64,000 nt of DNA from Isoetes taiwanensis (Eukaryota > Streptophyta > Lycopodiopsida > Isoetales > Isoetaceae): positions 808,001 through 872,000 of the forward strand of contig JAJEKV010000124.1 of the NCBI GenBank assembly GCA_021234155.1, in the 5' to 3' direction. Under the pieces are notes generated by a model. The model did not search any database. It worked only from the letters and a program-made list of their open reading frames with translations, and was not told the origin of the DNA. Both the position numbers and the translations under genes were made by a program. Within the stretch, counting starts at the first letter, position 1. Every line of letters begins with the position of its first letter. Below are positions 34,874-46,034 of this stretch, piece by piece.

Positions 34874-35341
34874 TTGCAGAGCAAAAGGCCCATTCTATTC
34901 TATGGAAAAACATGCACTTATGCCGGAACGAGCTTGAAATGGAATCTGACACGGTATCTTGAAAAGAATATTTGCGAGATTATCGGGATAATCACGGAAT
35001 ATTCTTTGAATACTGAATATTCGATGATTATGGGCGGGAAAAATGGGCGAGGAGCCATGTGGTCGGAAATTCCTTGGCCGTGTGGTCATGAAATTCCTTG
35101 GGCCGTCATCGGCCACATAACCACGGAGGCCATTTTCTTGGCCCGTAACGCAGTAGGGAGGATGTTATCGGCCTTAACGCCTTGGGTCGACTTGTTTTGC
35201 TACAACGCGAGATTTGATTCCAAGAACGAGCACAATCTGTGGTTTGCGAGAATGTTTAAGCCGGAGTCCGGATCAATCTTTCCAAGATTGCGAGGTTATT
35301 TAAATGATAGAACCGATTTGGGGTCGATTGTGTCTATTTAA
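34874..35341 (+). CDS. Open frame of 155 codons, unrecognised
   Basis: An open frame present in copy B and broken in copy A (14.9-15.7 kb) at several CG/CAG differences. The product (for example FLARNAVGRMLSALTPWVDL and FARMFKPESGSIFPRLRGYL near the end) matches no family I know. It contains a short internal repeat, EIPWPCGHEIPW. It may be chance coding in a repeat-derived region. Confidence is low because the only comparison, copy A, does not conserve the frame. Confidence 0.2.
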   Translation: MQSKRPILFYGKTCTYAGTSLKWNLTRYLEKNICEIIGIITEYSLNTEYSMIMGGKNGRGAMWSEIPWPCGHEIPWAVIGHITTEAIFLARNAVGRMLSALTPWVDLFCYNARFDSKNEHNLWFARMFKPESGSIFPRLRGYLNDRTDLGSIVSI

Positions 35342-36579
35342 GCTTGATATAAGAACATGAAGAACTAATGGATGCAAAATCGGCACTTTTCTCGTACTTT
35401 AGAGAATCGTATAGTGTTCTTTTGTTTTCCTCTTCCTTTAAGCTGGATTTGAGGAGCTTCTGGTTTAGAAGAAGCTTTTTTTTTGCCTTGGAATACATTA
35501 GTGCCCCCTTCTTTGTCGAGTTGTCCTTCAATGCTCTTGGCTATTGCTAAAGCTCGGTTTTGTGAAGTTTTCATTTTCGTGGAGTCGTTATTTGTGGATG
35601 ATGAAGATATGCTCTGTCGGGATGAAATGTTGCGGTTTCTCGGTTTTTGCTCCAAACGGGGCAAGAATATGGTGGCTAAGGGATGTTATGAGCACAAGAT
35701 CCCTGTTGTCTTGTTGTTATGGCCATAACAAATGGGCCACAAAATGTGATGGTATATAACGGCCTTGAAAGCAGTGCTAAAAAACAAAGGATATGGCGAT
35801 GAGGATCAGGACGTTAAGGGAAGCAAATTACTCGATTTTTCTAATTTCCACAAGTGTTGATGTGAAATTATTCAGATCTAACGAATGATATTAATTTTAG
35901 ATCTACAGAACGATATTAATTTTAGATGAGGATGCATGAGGTGGCTTAATTTAGATGAGAGTGCATGAGGTGGCTTATCGTGGACCCCTCTTTAGACAAG
36001 CCTGCTAAAATTTGAAGAGCAAAATTTGAATATTTGATTTGAAAAAAAACTCAAGGGAAACCAAGTTTTTGATCTCAATCCTTTAGCTAAATTCGCTAGT
36101 TCCTCTTCCAAATTCTTTATATCTTCATTTTATTTTATTAACCATTAGATTCATGGAAAGAATAATATTTTGATCAGGATCAATAAAAATTATCAAAACT
36201 TGTTGAGTGAAAATCTCGTGGTTCAATATTTTTTCCCATTAATATTCTTAATTAACGACTTTTTTTTTTTGTATCCTAGTTCACTTATAATATCTAAAAT
36301 AATCCACAAATCCAAAATACATTTGAAAAGAGATGTGATACTATGGCGAATGATTCCCTAATCAAGAATGAAGTTGAAGAATGCCATAGGAAAGGGTGAT
36401 GTTAAATGTTTAGAAGAATCACAAAGGAAGTTCATATTATTTGGAAGGAATTATTGGAGGAGCTAGGAGGAGCTTAGCCATACATCCTTCCCATGAAAGA
36501 AGAAAATAAAATATATGTAGAAATGGACAACAAAAAGCATGGGAGTGACCTATATAATATAAGGACCTTGCAAGAAGAG

Positions 36580-37375
36580 CTAGTTAGAAGCTTGGTTATC
36601 ACTAGACTCCTGCAGTTTTCGACGACGCTGGAGGCCAGCATCCTCGACCATTTTCTTCCGGTCGATGGTGGAAGAGTATATGTCGACCAGACGTTGGGCT
36701 TCTTCATAGTCGATGGGGCTTCTAGTAGAGTTGCTTACGGTGATATGTGTCAAATTCTCGTGGCCCCATTTTCTATCCAATACCTCATGTCATGTTCCAA
36801 GGTGGATCCGTCTGTAGCTCCTGTGAAGATGGGCCGCATGTACAATTCATCCATCAGAACCTCCTCCGAGTTGCTGGGATTGGGGCGGACCCTTCTGCAG
36901 CAAGCTTGCCTCCATAACGACAGGGTATACTTTCCAAACGATTCCTTTTTTCCTGTGCAACCAAAACACAGATTTATTAAGGACAACTTAACACTAAGTT
37001 ATGTTGTATGCAGAGTAACGTACCCGGTTTGATTTCGACAAATCCTTCCTCTTTTTGGAGCTTATCAGCAATGAAGATAGTCATGCTGGTGGCAAAGCCG
37101 AGTGCATCTGCGGCAATGGTGAAACCAGCGAGGGTGGATGCAAGGGAGGTGATGGCTGCAAGGGTGCTGGTCGACACTCCAAACACACTCACCACCCCAT
37201 TAGCGACCAATGCGGCCGAGAATCCTGCACCCATCCCTGCAGTCGCCAAAACAGCTGCCACTGCCCCTACCACTCCAAGAACTATGTTCACAATCGCTAG
37301 TGCTGCCTGATCCGGCCCAACTTTCACCTGATATACATCGCTCGTGTTGTTGTAGACTGAAAGATATGAACCCAT
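36580..37375 (-). pseudogene. Two-exon gene of unknown function, copy B, frameshifted
   Basis: Exon 1 (37375-37024) is identical in length to copy A and has the same product. The intron is 37023-36953 and exon 2 runs 36952-36580. Exon 2 has three extra bases near 36625 (an added Arg, QRRRKLQE) and one base missing near 36772, where copy A reads CATTTCTCTATCC. The missing base destroys the frame after MRYWIE. If real, the second half of the protein is lost. Substitutions in the last exon also affect CG sites (for example DWKKMAED in A against DRKKMVED in B). The TATA-like box is retained. Confidence 0.7.
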
Positions 37376-37415
37376 TTCCCCTGCTTCGTCTGCTTTCCAT
37401 TCACAACTCCTCCGT

Positions 37416-37424
37416 CTATTTAAG
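37416..37424 (-). promoter_or_regulatory. TATA-like box of the two-exon gene, copy B
   Basis: CTTAAATAG on the minus strand, 41-49 bp upstream of the ATG at 37375, identical to copy A (17811-17819). Confidence 0.4.
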
Positions 37425-39260
37425 CTATCCTACCTATCCTCTCTTCCACAAACATTTTTCTAACTCAGCATTATCCTATTATCTTTTTGTTTCTTTTTCT
37501 TTTTTTCTTTTTTCTTTTCCCTTAATGATAGGTTAGTTTTTTAGCATCTTCCGACCTATCTAGACATCTAATAGCTATAATTTTGTTCTTTTTCTTACAA
37601 AGGACAAAACTTCTTCTGCATTTCTTAGGGAGCATTGTTGTAGACTTTTTGGAAGGATGCAATCATAGAACAAATGAACAACAGATATAAAGAACGTGGC
37701 ACTTAAAGATAGATGTTGATTGCATCCAAGTAAAAAAAATTGCTATCTACAGCTACTTTTTCAGCCACAATTATATCTATAGTTGTTTTTCCATGCACTT
37801 GTTTATGTACTTTATATTTTGTTTATTTATGCTACATTGGTGGCATTGTGAAGGATGTACTTACAGTTTTGTTGCCCCATCATTTTCACATGCACATGGA
37901 TTGCATCCAAATAAAAAAATTGCTATCTGCAGTTGTTTTTCCAGGCATAAGTATATCGATAGATGTTTTTCAAGCACATACATACTTCCTTGTTGCCCCA
38001 TCATTTTCATCTTTTCATCTTCTTTATTTCATTCATTTGTATTTTGTTTACGTACTTTATACTTTTTTTGTTTATGAGATATTGGCAGAATCGTCAAGGA
38101 TGCACTTATTGTTTTGTTGCCCCATCATTTTCATCTGCTTTATTTCATTCATTTGTATTATATTTTTATATATGTATATATATATTACTTAATATTTTGT
38201 TTATTTACACTACATTCTATGACAAGGTCCTAGATACAATATATATCAGCCTGAAGTGAAGTGGTGTTCTCATTGAGCTTTTGTAAAATCACTGAGTACA
38301 AATTGATTCGCCTACTAGGGGTAAAGAATTTTGAAAATATTGGTAAATATGCTCTAAAACTAGACAACCATTAAGAGCACGATGAAAATAAAGAAAACAA
38401 GATAAAATATGATCTATCCGCGCTTGCAGATTTTCGAAAAAAATCCTAATGAGAAACAGTAGCCAATGCTCTTGAGGAACTGTCTGCAGCACCCAAACCT
38501 AGAATAGAGACAACTCAAATACGTAAGAAGTTGAAGCACGCGACGGTTGAAGCTTGACCCCTGGCATACATCAGCTGAGAAATGCTTTGAAACAAACATG
38601 ATGCCATGGCATCTCCAAGGAGGAGCTCGACCTCGCACCCTCCGACAACCGAGAGGTCTAACCTGAAGTAGAAAGTCCGAAAAGGAGAATGACTCATTAG
38701 AAAATTAGGAGCTTCAAGCCAGGGTGTGTGCCAAAGTGCAGTAATAAAGAATATAATAAAGCTCGGAGGCCCCAGAGCCATGCCGAGAAAGAAACAACAG
38801 CCGAGCAATCGAGAATTGTCTGCGAAAAATACCATCACTGGAAAAACCATCTGATTAGTGCTGCCTCGGAGGCTATAGAGCCACACCAAGAAAATTGAAT
38901 AATAAATATATACTGCCCCCGAGGCTATAACGGCATGCCGAGAATAAAATCAGACTATGTATAAAAATTGAAGGCCACTAGACCACACTATAGGATGAAC
39001 CATAACCAAGCACTAGATATATATCAGGGTGGGGGGAATGAGGAAAGCTAGAAGGAACATGATAGAGTAGAGAAACTAATTCAAGAGAATGCCGATAAGA
39101 GAAAAACTGAAAATAAAGAGCATATATAGGAGAAGGCGGTCCAAAAATAGCGATGTCCCTTGCCAAAGAATGGCGGTTCTATTGTGAATGCTGGCAAGCT
39201 CTGGACACGACATATATCAGCTGATAGAAGATGAAGCTAACTCAAATCAACTACTAGATT

Positions 39261-39957
39261 GGAAGAAAATTGCAGTTTCTAGTTCACGTCGTTATTTGAA
39301 TGGTAAAGATACAGGGGAAAGATGCCAGTAGTCTGAGACATGCACATAAACAAGGTTGCCATGGTTAAATGTGAACTCAGGATCATTGCTTCAAGACACA
39401 AGTTCATTGTTGCAATGGTCATATAAAGACCTATGGTTTTATAATTGATCTAGGTTAAATTTATCTTAAGGGTTAAAATAATTCAAGCATCTTGATCGAG
39501 AACTTTGGAGGGATACTATATTTGAAGAACTCAGTCGAATGATCTGCAGGCAGAAGTAATCCATTGTGGCTCGGTGGTTGCAAGACCGTCGGAAGCTTGT
39601 AAATAAATTAAGATGATTTTATATATTGAGATACACACAGTGTTCCTTTGCGGCGTCAGATTGATCAAAGCATTAAGGTATATCTTTGTGTTATAGATTG
39701 CTAGAGTAGCTTGTTCAATACTATATGAATAATAAATATGCTATAGTAAGCTTCGACGGTTCAATAGCAATTTGTGCTAATGTTAAATGGCTTTAATCAA
39801 GTGTGAAGTTGTTAATTGCTTAAGGAAGATACAAGTGTTGTTTAAATGCTTTAAAGATTTGAATGTAATTGTATAAGAATATATCCTTGAATATTAAGTG
39901 GTTGAAGTGCCTAATGATTTGAAAGTTCTACAAACTAAATCATTTATTTTTCTTACA
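39261..39957 (+). other. Possible 5' long terminal repeat of the copia element
   Basis: The stretch begins where copy B of the duplication stops and ends in ACA directly before a primer-binding site, so it should contain the 5' LTR of the copia element that follows. I cannot place the TG start or find a second copy of the LTR downstream, so the left boundary is unknown. Confidence 0.45.
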
Positions 39958-39958
39958 T

Positions 39959-39970
39959 TGGTATCAGAGC
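39959..39970 (+). other. Copia primer-binding site (initiator tRNA-Met)
   Basis: TGGTATCAGAGC, the standard plant copia primer-binding site, complementary to the 3' end of the initiator tRNA-Met. It is preceded by ACA and one spacer base and followed 43 bp later by the gag frame. Confidence 0.9.
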
Positions 39971-40012
39971 TAGTGTGCAGACATCACGTCTAGCAAATTT
40001 GGAGCTAGCCTT

Positions 40013-40967
40013 TTGAATGCCATAGAAGTGTTCAAAGGGGACTCTGGTTTTCAAGCATGGAAGGAAAAAACCAAACATGTGTTGGGGGTAGAAGGCCTCT
40101 GGGATCTTATTGATTCCAATGAAGAAGGTACAAGGGGCAGAAGAGAAGCAGTGGTTGTGACAACTGAAGGAAGTTCTGCTTCAAATGAGGAGCAGACTGT
40201 AGAGATGCAGACCAGAGAAGGAAGTGTGAGCTCTGAAAGGAAAAGGACAGTGGAGGAATATGCCAAGGTCAAGGAGGCTCAAGGGATCATCATGAGCAAA
40301 GTAAGTTCCAGCATTGTGCTTAAATTAAGAGGCATGAACCCTAAACAAATGTGGAATTACTTGTTGATTAATTATGAGGAAAAGACATCCTCACAGATTG
40401 ATATTTTGGAGAATGAATTAAGAAGACTTAAGTTCCAAGAAAATGATGATGTGCATGAATTCTTGCAGAAGTTTGATAATCTAATTGTTGATTTAGAGGG
40501 TGCAGAGGTGATGTATACTCAATAGCAACAAGTTTTGGCAATGTCTCGAGCTTGTTCCAGCCTTGGAAGTATTGCCATGTTCATGAGAACAATTGCCAGG
40601 GCCAAAATTGATGCTGAAAACAGAAATTGAACAAAACAAAGTACTTGGAGATGATGATACTGCTCAAGTATTGTTTGTGAAGGAAAAGAGAGAAAATATT
40701 TTTAAAAATAAGTTTGAGGCACGTCGGGGCAGTAAGATAGGTCCATGCTTTAATTCTAACAAATATGGACATTTAAAGATTGAATGTCCAAGTTCTTCAA
40801 GGGAAATAAATTGTTATCATTATGGTGGAAGGGGACACATTGCCTCTACTTGTTCAACTCCCAAGGACAGTGTAGGAAATAAGGAAAGAGGTAGGGGAAC
40901 AAGGGGTTCTGGATTTGGTTCCAGCAGAGGAAGAGGGAGAAGAAGGAAAGTGAATTTTGAAAGCTAA
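40013..40967 (+). pseudogene. Copia gag with defective zinc knuckles
   Basis: The capsid part opens with FKGDSGFQAWKEKTKHVLGV and contains the UBN2-like core (KLRGMNPKQMWNYLLINYEE, then LRRLKFQENDDVHEFLQKFD). A stop at 40523-40525 interrupts it. The nucleocapsid part carries two CCHC-type knuckles, CFNSNKYGHLKIEC and CYHYGGRGHIASTC, each of which has lost the second Cys (Ser in one, Tyr in the other). An Arg/Gly-rich tail (SSRGRGRRRKV) follows. Gag packages element RNA. The stop and missing Cys indicate that it no longer does. Confidence 0.85.
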
Positions 40968-41460
40968 TATGGCAGAAGAAGTGAGCCTAGAAGAAGATAC
41001 TGTTGAAAAAAATGATGAGGTAAGTACATCACGAATTTTTTCAGTTTCCAATAACAGTTTTGATAATGATGACTTACTGATTATAGATAGTGGAGCTGAA
41101 AAATCCATAGCATGCACTTCTAAATTATTAGGACTGCAATGGAGACACAAGTGGATGCATCCAAGATGGAATGGGAATTTGCAGAAGGTAGAAGATGTAG
41201 GAGTTCTTGAGTTGTTTGACATAGAAGGAAGAATTGTCAATTTGAGAAATGTACTTTGTGTTCCTACTCTAGTTAGGAATCTCACCTCAATGTGCCGATT
41301 AGTGGACATGGGATTTAAAGTTATTTTTTAGCAAATGGAATGTAATATTTTTGAAGGAAATAAATTAAGGTTTTTTGGCAAACGTGTTGGCAATTTGTTT
41401 GGGATAAAATGTATTGAAAGTGCAAACTTGGCAATTATCTCTAGGTTTATGACTGGTATA
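40957..41460 (+). pseudogene. Copia aspartic protease and start of pre-integrase
   Basis: The frame 40957-41331 contains the active-site motif LLIIDSGAEKSIACTS (normally DSGAS/T) followed by VLELFDIEGRIVNLRNVLCV and VPTLVRNLTSMCRLVDMGF, the standard copia protease-to-pre-integrase link. A stop at 41329-41331 is followed in the same frame by FEGNKLRFFGKRVGNLFGIK. The expected zinc-binding HHCC start of integrase does not appear. This part matures the polyprotein in intact elements. Confidence 0.85.
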
Positions 41461-41500
41461 GAAACATTACTTTCACAAATTTGGAATGGCCTCTTTTGAT

Positions 41501-42559
41501 CACACTGACCACATTTAGCCTATGAAGCAAGATGTCAGAGAGTGGTAGATAGTGAGATTGGGAGAAGAGGAATTTAGACACAAGAGTGGCTTTTATAAAG
41601 TCTTACCACACATGGGATCAGGAGGCATGTACGTATGTTCTTAGAATAAAGATCTTTTTAGACTTCTGTATAAAGCAACCCACATGGGACTAGGAGGCCT
41701 GGTACCTGGTACAACCAAAGTAGTAGATGGGTCCTTTTTGAAATATTCCAAGTCCTACGAGCATTGCAGCAATCAATGATAGATGTTGGTATCCCATGTT
41801 TGCTTGCTAAATTTGAGTAGTTGCTAAATACAAATGGTATCTCTAACTACTGCTCTTTAATTTATGTATTATCCAAGCATACTAAAATTTTGCCAAAAAT
41901 TGAAATCAATTTAATGTTATCAAAGCCTTGGCTTTCACTTGAGTAACCATCCAAACCACTTTATTTAGAATATCAACATTGATCATCATGTCATCCAATT
42001 CTCACGATGAACTTCACTTCATCGTCAGTGCTTCACGAAAATAGCAGATTCAACCTTGGCTATCGTGGAAAGAAAAATGTAGTAAACGAAAAAAAGCTTA
42101 TATGCATTTTTAACGCATGCGGACTAAAGCATTTTCAGATTAAAAGAGAGGTTAGAAGTGCAATTTATAATATACCAGATAGACCACCAACAAAGTTGTT
42201 TAAGAAATCTAAAGGAAAATGATGATACCATGAAGGCCTGCTACTAGAGCACCTCTTTGGACGCTTTACCCACATCAACTCAGGACTGCAAATATATAGG
42301 TGCTTAGAAAAAATGGAGATACGTGGTTCCATGTAAAAAGCACATCTTTTTTGCACCAAGGTCTTCTACGTATACATTGTTGTCACTTTTGTCGATCACT
42401 GTGTGCAAGTTGACCCCAGCAGAACTGCAAACAGAGATGCTGAAAGAGACTTAAAGAGACCAATCTTATTGATTAGAAGCTTCTTCATAACTATTATTGC
42501 CTCTGGATTGTTGGACCTACTCAACTCTAGCAGCATCATCCTCTAAAGGTGGCTGCTCT
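41501..42559. other. No gene recognised
   Basis: AT-rich DNA. A phrase cacatgggatcaggaggcat near 41611 is repeated with changes (cacatgggactaggaggcct) near 41682. A plus-strand frame at 42007-42222 shows no family features. Confidence 0.4.
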
Positions 42560-43215
42560 GGCCCCAAATACAGTTCTAGTATATTATCTTCAGAAAATAG
42601 CCATCAATCCAGCTCAGGAGTGCCTTCTCGTCAACAACTTCAACCTTAAAGCAAGAGGCAATATGCTTCAAAATGAGGCATTTCTTTGAAAGAACAAACA
42701 TATTTTCTTGTCAATTCCATTGCCATGGCTTTAGAGTTAACATTATGTGTCTATAAGCATCAAGAACAAGGCAATCAGACAATCCTCTGCTTCTTCAGAG
42801 AATATGCATTTTTGCCCTTGTCATCTGATTTTTCATGGAATCAACATTATGCCTCTATAAGCATCGAGAAAAAGGCAGTGAGACAATCGTCTTATTCTTC
42901 AAAGATAATGCATTTTTTTTCATTGCATTTCAAGTAAATGCACAACTAGGATGTAAACAACTTTCTTTTGTGTAACTTCCTTTCCATATGGAAAAATTGG
43001 AACTTCAATTACGCCCTCTGGAGCATGGGTATCGAAAATAATGTTGTATGAGCATGCATAAATCATTATATGATGTATTTTTCATGCAGACCATTGTAGA
43101 GTTTATCCCTAGCTTCTCCGTCCTTCAAATCAAAGATGTTAAAGAGTGTTGCAGCATTATTCCCTGTAGCCCAGCATTCTGCCAACTCTAAATCATCATC
43201 TGCCTTGCATTGACA
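42560..43215 (-). pseudogene. Exon-like fragments of an unrecognised gene
   Basis: On the minus strand, short stretches read as convincing protein: KADDDLELAECWATGNNAAT then LFNIFDLKDGEARDKLYNGL (about 43215-43080), IIFDTHAPEGVIEVPIFPYG then KEVTQKK (about 43045-42965), KHIASCFKVEVVDEKALLSW (about 42675-42600) and DNILELYLGPEQPPLEDDAA (about 42590-42520). They lie in order on one strand and are separated by sequence with stops, as exons would be. A unit encoding CIFSEEAEDCLIALFLML is duplicated imperfectly between them (42740-42920), with a stop in one copy. I cannot assign the family. It may be a relic or a captured gene piece. Confidence 0.4.
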
Positions 43216-44584
43216 TGTCAACAATTCACACGATAACTGACCTTGATCATGTTGATATCATAATTAGTTCCAGCGGAAATACTTACAATAATCCATCATA
43301 GTCTACAGTAACATGTTCTTACATAATCAATTCCAACAAATCTTGCTAACAGTTGAAAAGAATGGATGGATATATATTATGAATGAACCCAAAAATAAAA
43401 ATTCTACCTCTAAATACCTCTATATTATTCAAAAGAAATGCATGACTATAGATTCAGCAAGAAAATGCATAGCTGCAGAGGACATTCAGATAAGGATAGC
43501 TGCAAACATATATGACAAACATAACAAAATTGAATGGCTTTAATACATTGGAATGGACAGGAGGACAAATCACCTTGTAGCTCTTGCCTGTGCTGCAATA
43601 TTATAATTTTACTCATTACTTATGTCAACATACGCCGATATTTCAGATGGCCAGACTAAAAAATAAACATGTTGTGAGTACAATTGCGAGTTCAAATGGT
43701 GATAATTCTACAATATATTGTTTTATTACTGCAATATATTATTTTATTACTGTAGGATGTCTATTAATATATACATTTGCCACCCATCGTTATGCATTCA
43801 CATCTCAGCATGCAAAATAAAATCAATATTTTCAGTATTTTCTATTGACAATATTGAAGACCATAATTAGCTGAAAATAGTCCAAAATTTTAATGTAAGG
43901 GACCTAATATCCATTACAATTGCGAAGTGCATCTTGTTAGATTGGGTCTAGTTCAAATTCTAGACCACCCTCCAGTTGCTTGCTTTGAGTCCACAAATTA
44001 GAGTTGCACACTGATGTATTGTAGGCCGAGGTTATGTCTTGTGCATAGTTAAAAGGAAATGTTAGATCAAGTTCGAGTAATTATGCCTTGTTTACAACAG
44101 GTATGCGGTGGCACTTGGAAACAAATGAATATTTTAACATGTAGAGTTTGAAAAATAATAGTTGTTAGTGATGCGCAAAGTTGCTTAAAATACACAATTA
44201 CCCTAAGAAGTAACATAGGCATATTGAATGTTCACATAGAAAGTTGTGATCAGGAGATGCATTATGCCTAATTAAATAGAACGTTCATGCTTCATCAGTT
44301 TTTCAAACTTACCCTTTCATTTTGTCTAATGACTTCTTGTTGATAAATTCCATTTTAAAGATTGGCCATTCCAAGAATACGCGCTCTAATGACATCTTGT
44401 TGAAGAATTGCATTTTGAAGATATTGGCCATTTTTGGCATGCGTGCTTTAGGTTTTATAGTCTAAGAGAAACCTTATTTATTTTAACTGAAAAAAGAACT
44501 TCAAGCGATGAAGCTTATTTGTCTCAACTAAAAAAAGATTTCATGGGAGCGAAAAAATATCTTTAAGGGAGACTTAACCTTATT
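43216..44584. other. No gene recognised
   Basis: AT-rich sequence. Short frames at 43313-43543 and 43584-43820 show no family features. The phrases tgacttcttgttgataaattccattttaaagat and a near copy with gacatcttgttgaagaattg lie about 60 bp apart at 44327-44420, a decayed direct repeat. Confidence 0.4.
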
Positions 44585-45065
44585 TGTCTAAACTAGAAAA
44601 TTCTCGAATAAGGGCTCGCATGAAAATAAACAAAAGCTCCCAATAGCTAAACTTTTCATTCATCTCAGCAGTTTTTCTACAATGGTATAGAGTGGGTAGC
44701 TGCACATCGCAGGCTACCCAGAAAAATAAAAAACATAGGGAATATCCAGTTATGACACCTAGACCTCAAATAAAATTGTGTGCTATAGATGTTGGCTAGT
44801 GTATCTGTCGAGTGCTTATCGCCGGGATTAAAAAACCCCGCCCTTTCGGGTCTTCGAGGAAAAACCCTAGCGACAAAATCTCGACAAGGGGCTTGCACAA
44901 CCAGTGTTGTTTACGTACTCGTATTTTTTGTTTATATACGTCCCGTACTTTTCTCACAGTACTATACGTACTATACCTATAAGTTGACAGGTCAAATTGA
45001 GCTCTTGCTTTATTAATACCGTGCTTAACGTATTAATACGTACCGTAAGTATAATATGTACTTTA
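44585..45065. repeat. Repeat relic: ctcgaat-aagggctcgcatg, LTR-like and TACGTA-rich parts
   Basis: Three pieces recur elsewhere in the window. The phrase ctcgaataagggctcgcatg (about 44593) recurs near 57246. The phrase gggattaaaaaaccccgccc followed by cgaggaaaaaccc (about 44823-44868) recurs at 51975-52025. A stretch rich in TACGTA and ACGTATTAATACGT (about 44915-45065) has a counterpart at 56690-56835. They look like scattered parts of one or two LTR-type repeat families. A minus-strand frame across it (44677-44898) is not considered a gene. Confidence 0.55.
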
Positions 45066-45667
45066 AAAAAAAAGTGTCGAAATGACATTAGACCAATATA
45101 ATTGGTAAAATTATGCATTAGGCAAACTACATTATTATATATTATAGAATAGGAGGAAAAAAACACATGAGGAGACTTTAAGCATTAGGGAAATTATGGA
45201 ATTATACTTAAAATAAATAAATAAATAAATAAAAACCCAATCTTCTTGCAAATAAAAACCCAAAACCTTTGCATTTTCCTCCTGTTTCTTGTTACCCTAG
45301 TCGCCAAATCGGAATGGAGATAGAGGCATACCCACCTTTCTTCTTGTTTTATCATGGCAGGGGGCAGACCTTCTCCTTAATACTTCAGTAGCTTGCATTC
45401 ATGCCAGGAAAGAAATATAGAGGTCAGCATCGGTTAATAGCTTCGGATGCAACAATGAGCAACAATAACTTAAATTTATTTTTCTGTGGGTGTAGATTGC
45501 AAACTAGAATATGAGGAGATATAACTCTTATATAGACATATTTTGAATTGAAAACTTTGAGAAATACTTAATTTTCTAGAGTAATATATTCTGGTTCGTT
45601 ATTTAAAACTTGAAGTTCTTCATACTAGTTGTTATTGCAACTATTTCAACTGCAATACAAGAAATAA

Positions 45668-45695
45668 CTAGTTATAGTGCCCGGCGTTGCCGGGC
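45668..45695 (-). mobile_element. Candidate Helitron 3' end
   Basis: On the minus strand the sequence is GCCCGGC, AAC, GCCGGGC (45695-45679), a perfect 7-bp hairpin, then seven bases, then CTAG (45671-45668), followed by T. A hairpin a few bases before CTRR and insertion before a T are the hallmark of Helitron 3' termini. The body would extend to higher coordinates and would include the laccase fragments on the same strand. The 5' end (TC) cannot be located by eye, and no RepHel protein is present, so it would be non-autonomous. Confidence 0.5.
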
Positions 45696-46034
45696 TTTAT
45701 ACTGATTATACGGGTGGTTGTTTTATAGTCGTGTTGTCTTGTGGAATAGTATTGTAGTTGGGAATAGTTCTTATGAATTGAAATTGTAGGGATGCAAGGG
45801 ATGCAAGTAATCTATTTTGGTGATTATGCAGTATGATTGGAGATAGCAATACAATGGAAGGCATTCGTTCAACACAGAAAGTATGATCTGTTATGAGACA
45901 ACTGAAATATCCTAAACTGAATGGTTTTTGGCTAGTCTTAGCTAGATCTCAAGGGACTTACATAGGGTCCATAGTTCCCCCCAGTTATAACTGTGCGTGC
46001 AAGTGGAAAAGTAGATGGTACCTTGGAGCACCAG

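Larger units (their letters stand above)
39959..41500 (+). mobile_element. Ty1/copia retrotransposon, 5' part only
   Basis: Primer-binding site, gag with UBN2-type core, zinc knuckles and the aspartic protease follow in canonical order on the plus strand. Sequence loses similarity to copia after the protease/pre-integrase region at about 41.5 kb. Integrase, reverse transcriptase, polypurine tract and 3' LTR are not found downstream. It is a different copy and orientation from the fragment at 5811-7314. The element is truncated and carries several stops. Confidence 0.88.

Noticed and set aside
44823-44868. Rho-independent terminator-like GC hairpin with A run
   Set aside because: A bacterial terminator has no meaning in this context; the same sequence recurs at 51975-52025 as an LTR-like repeat.
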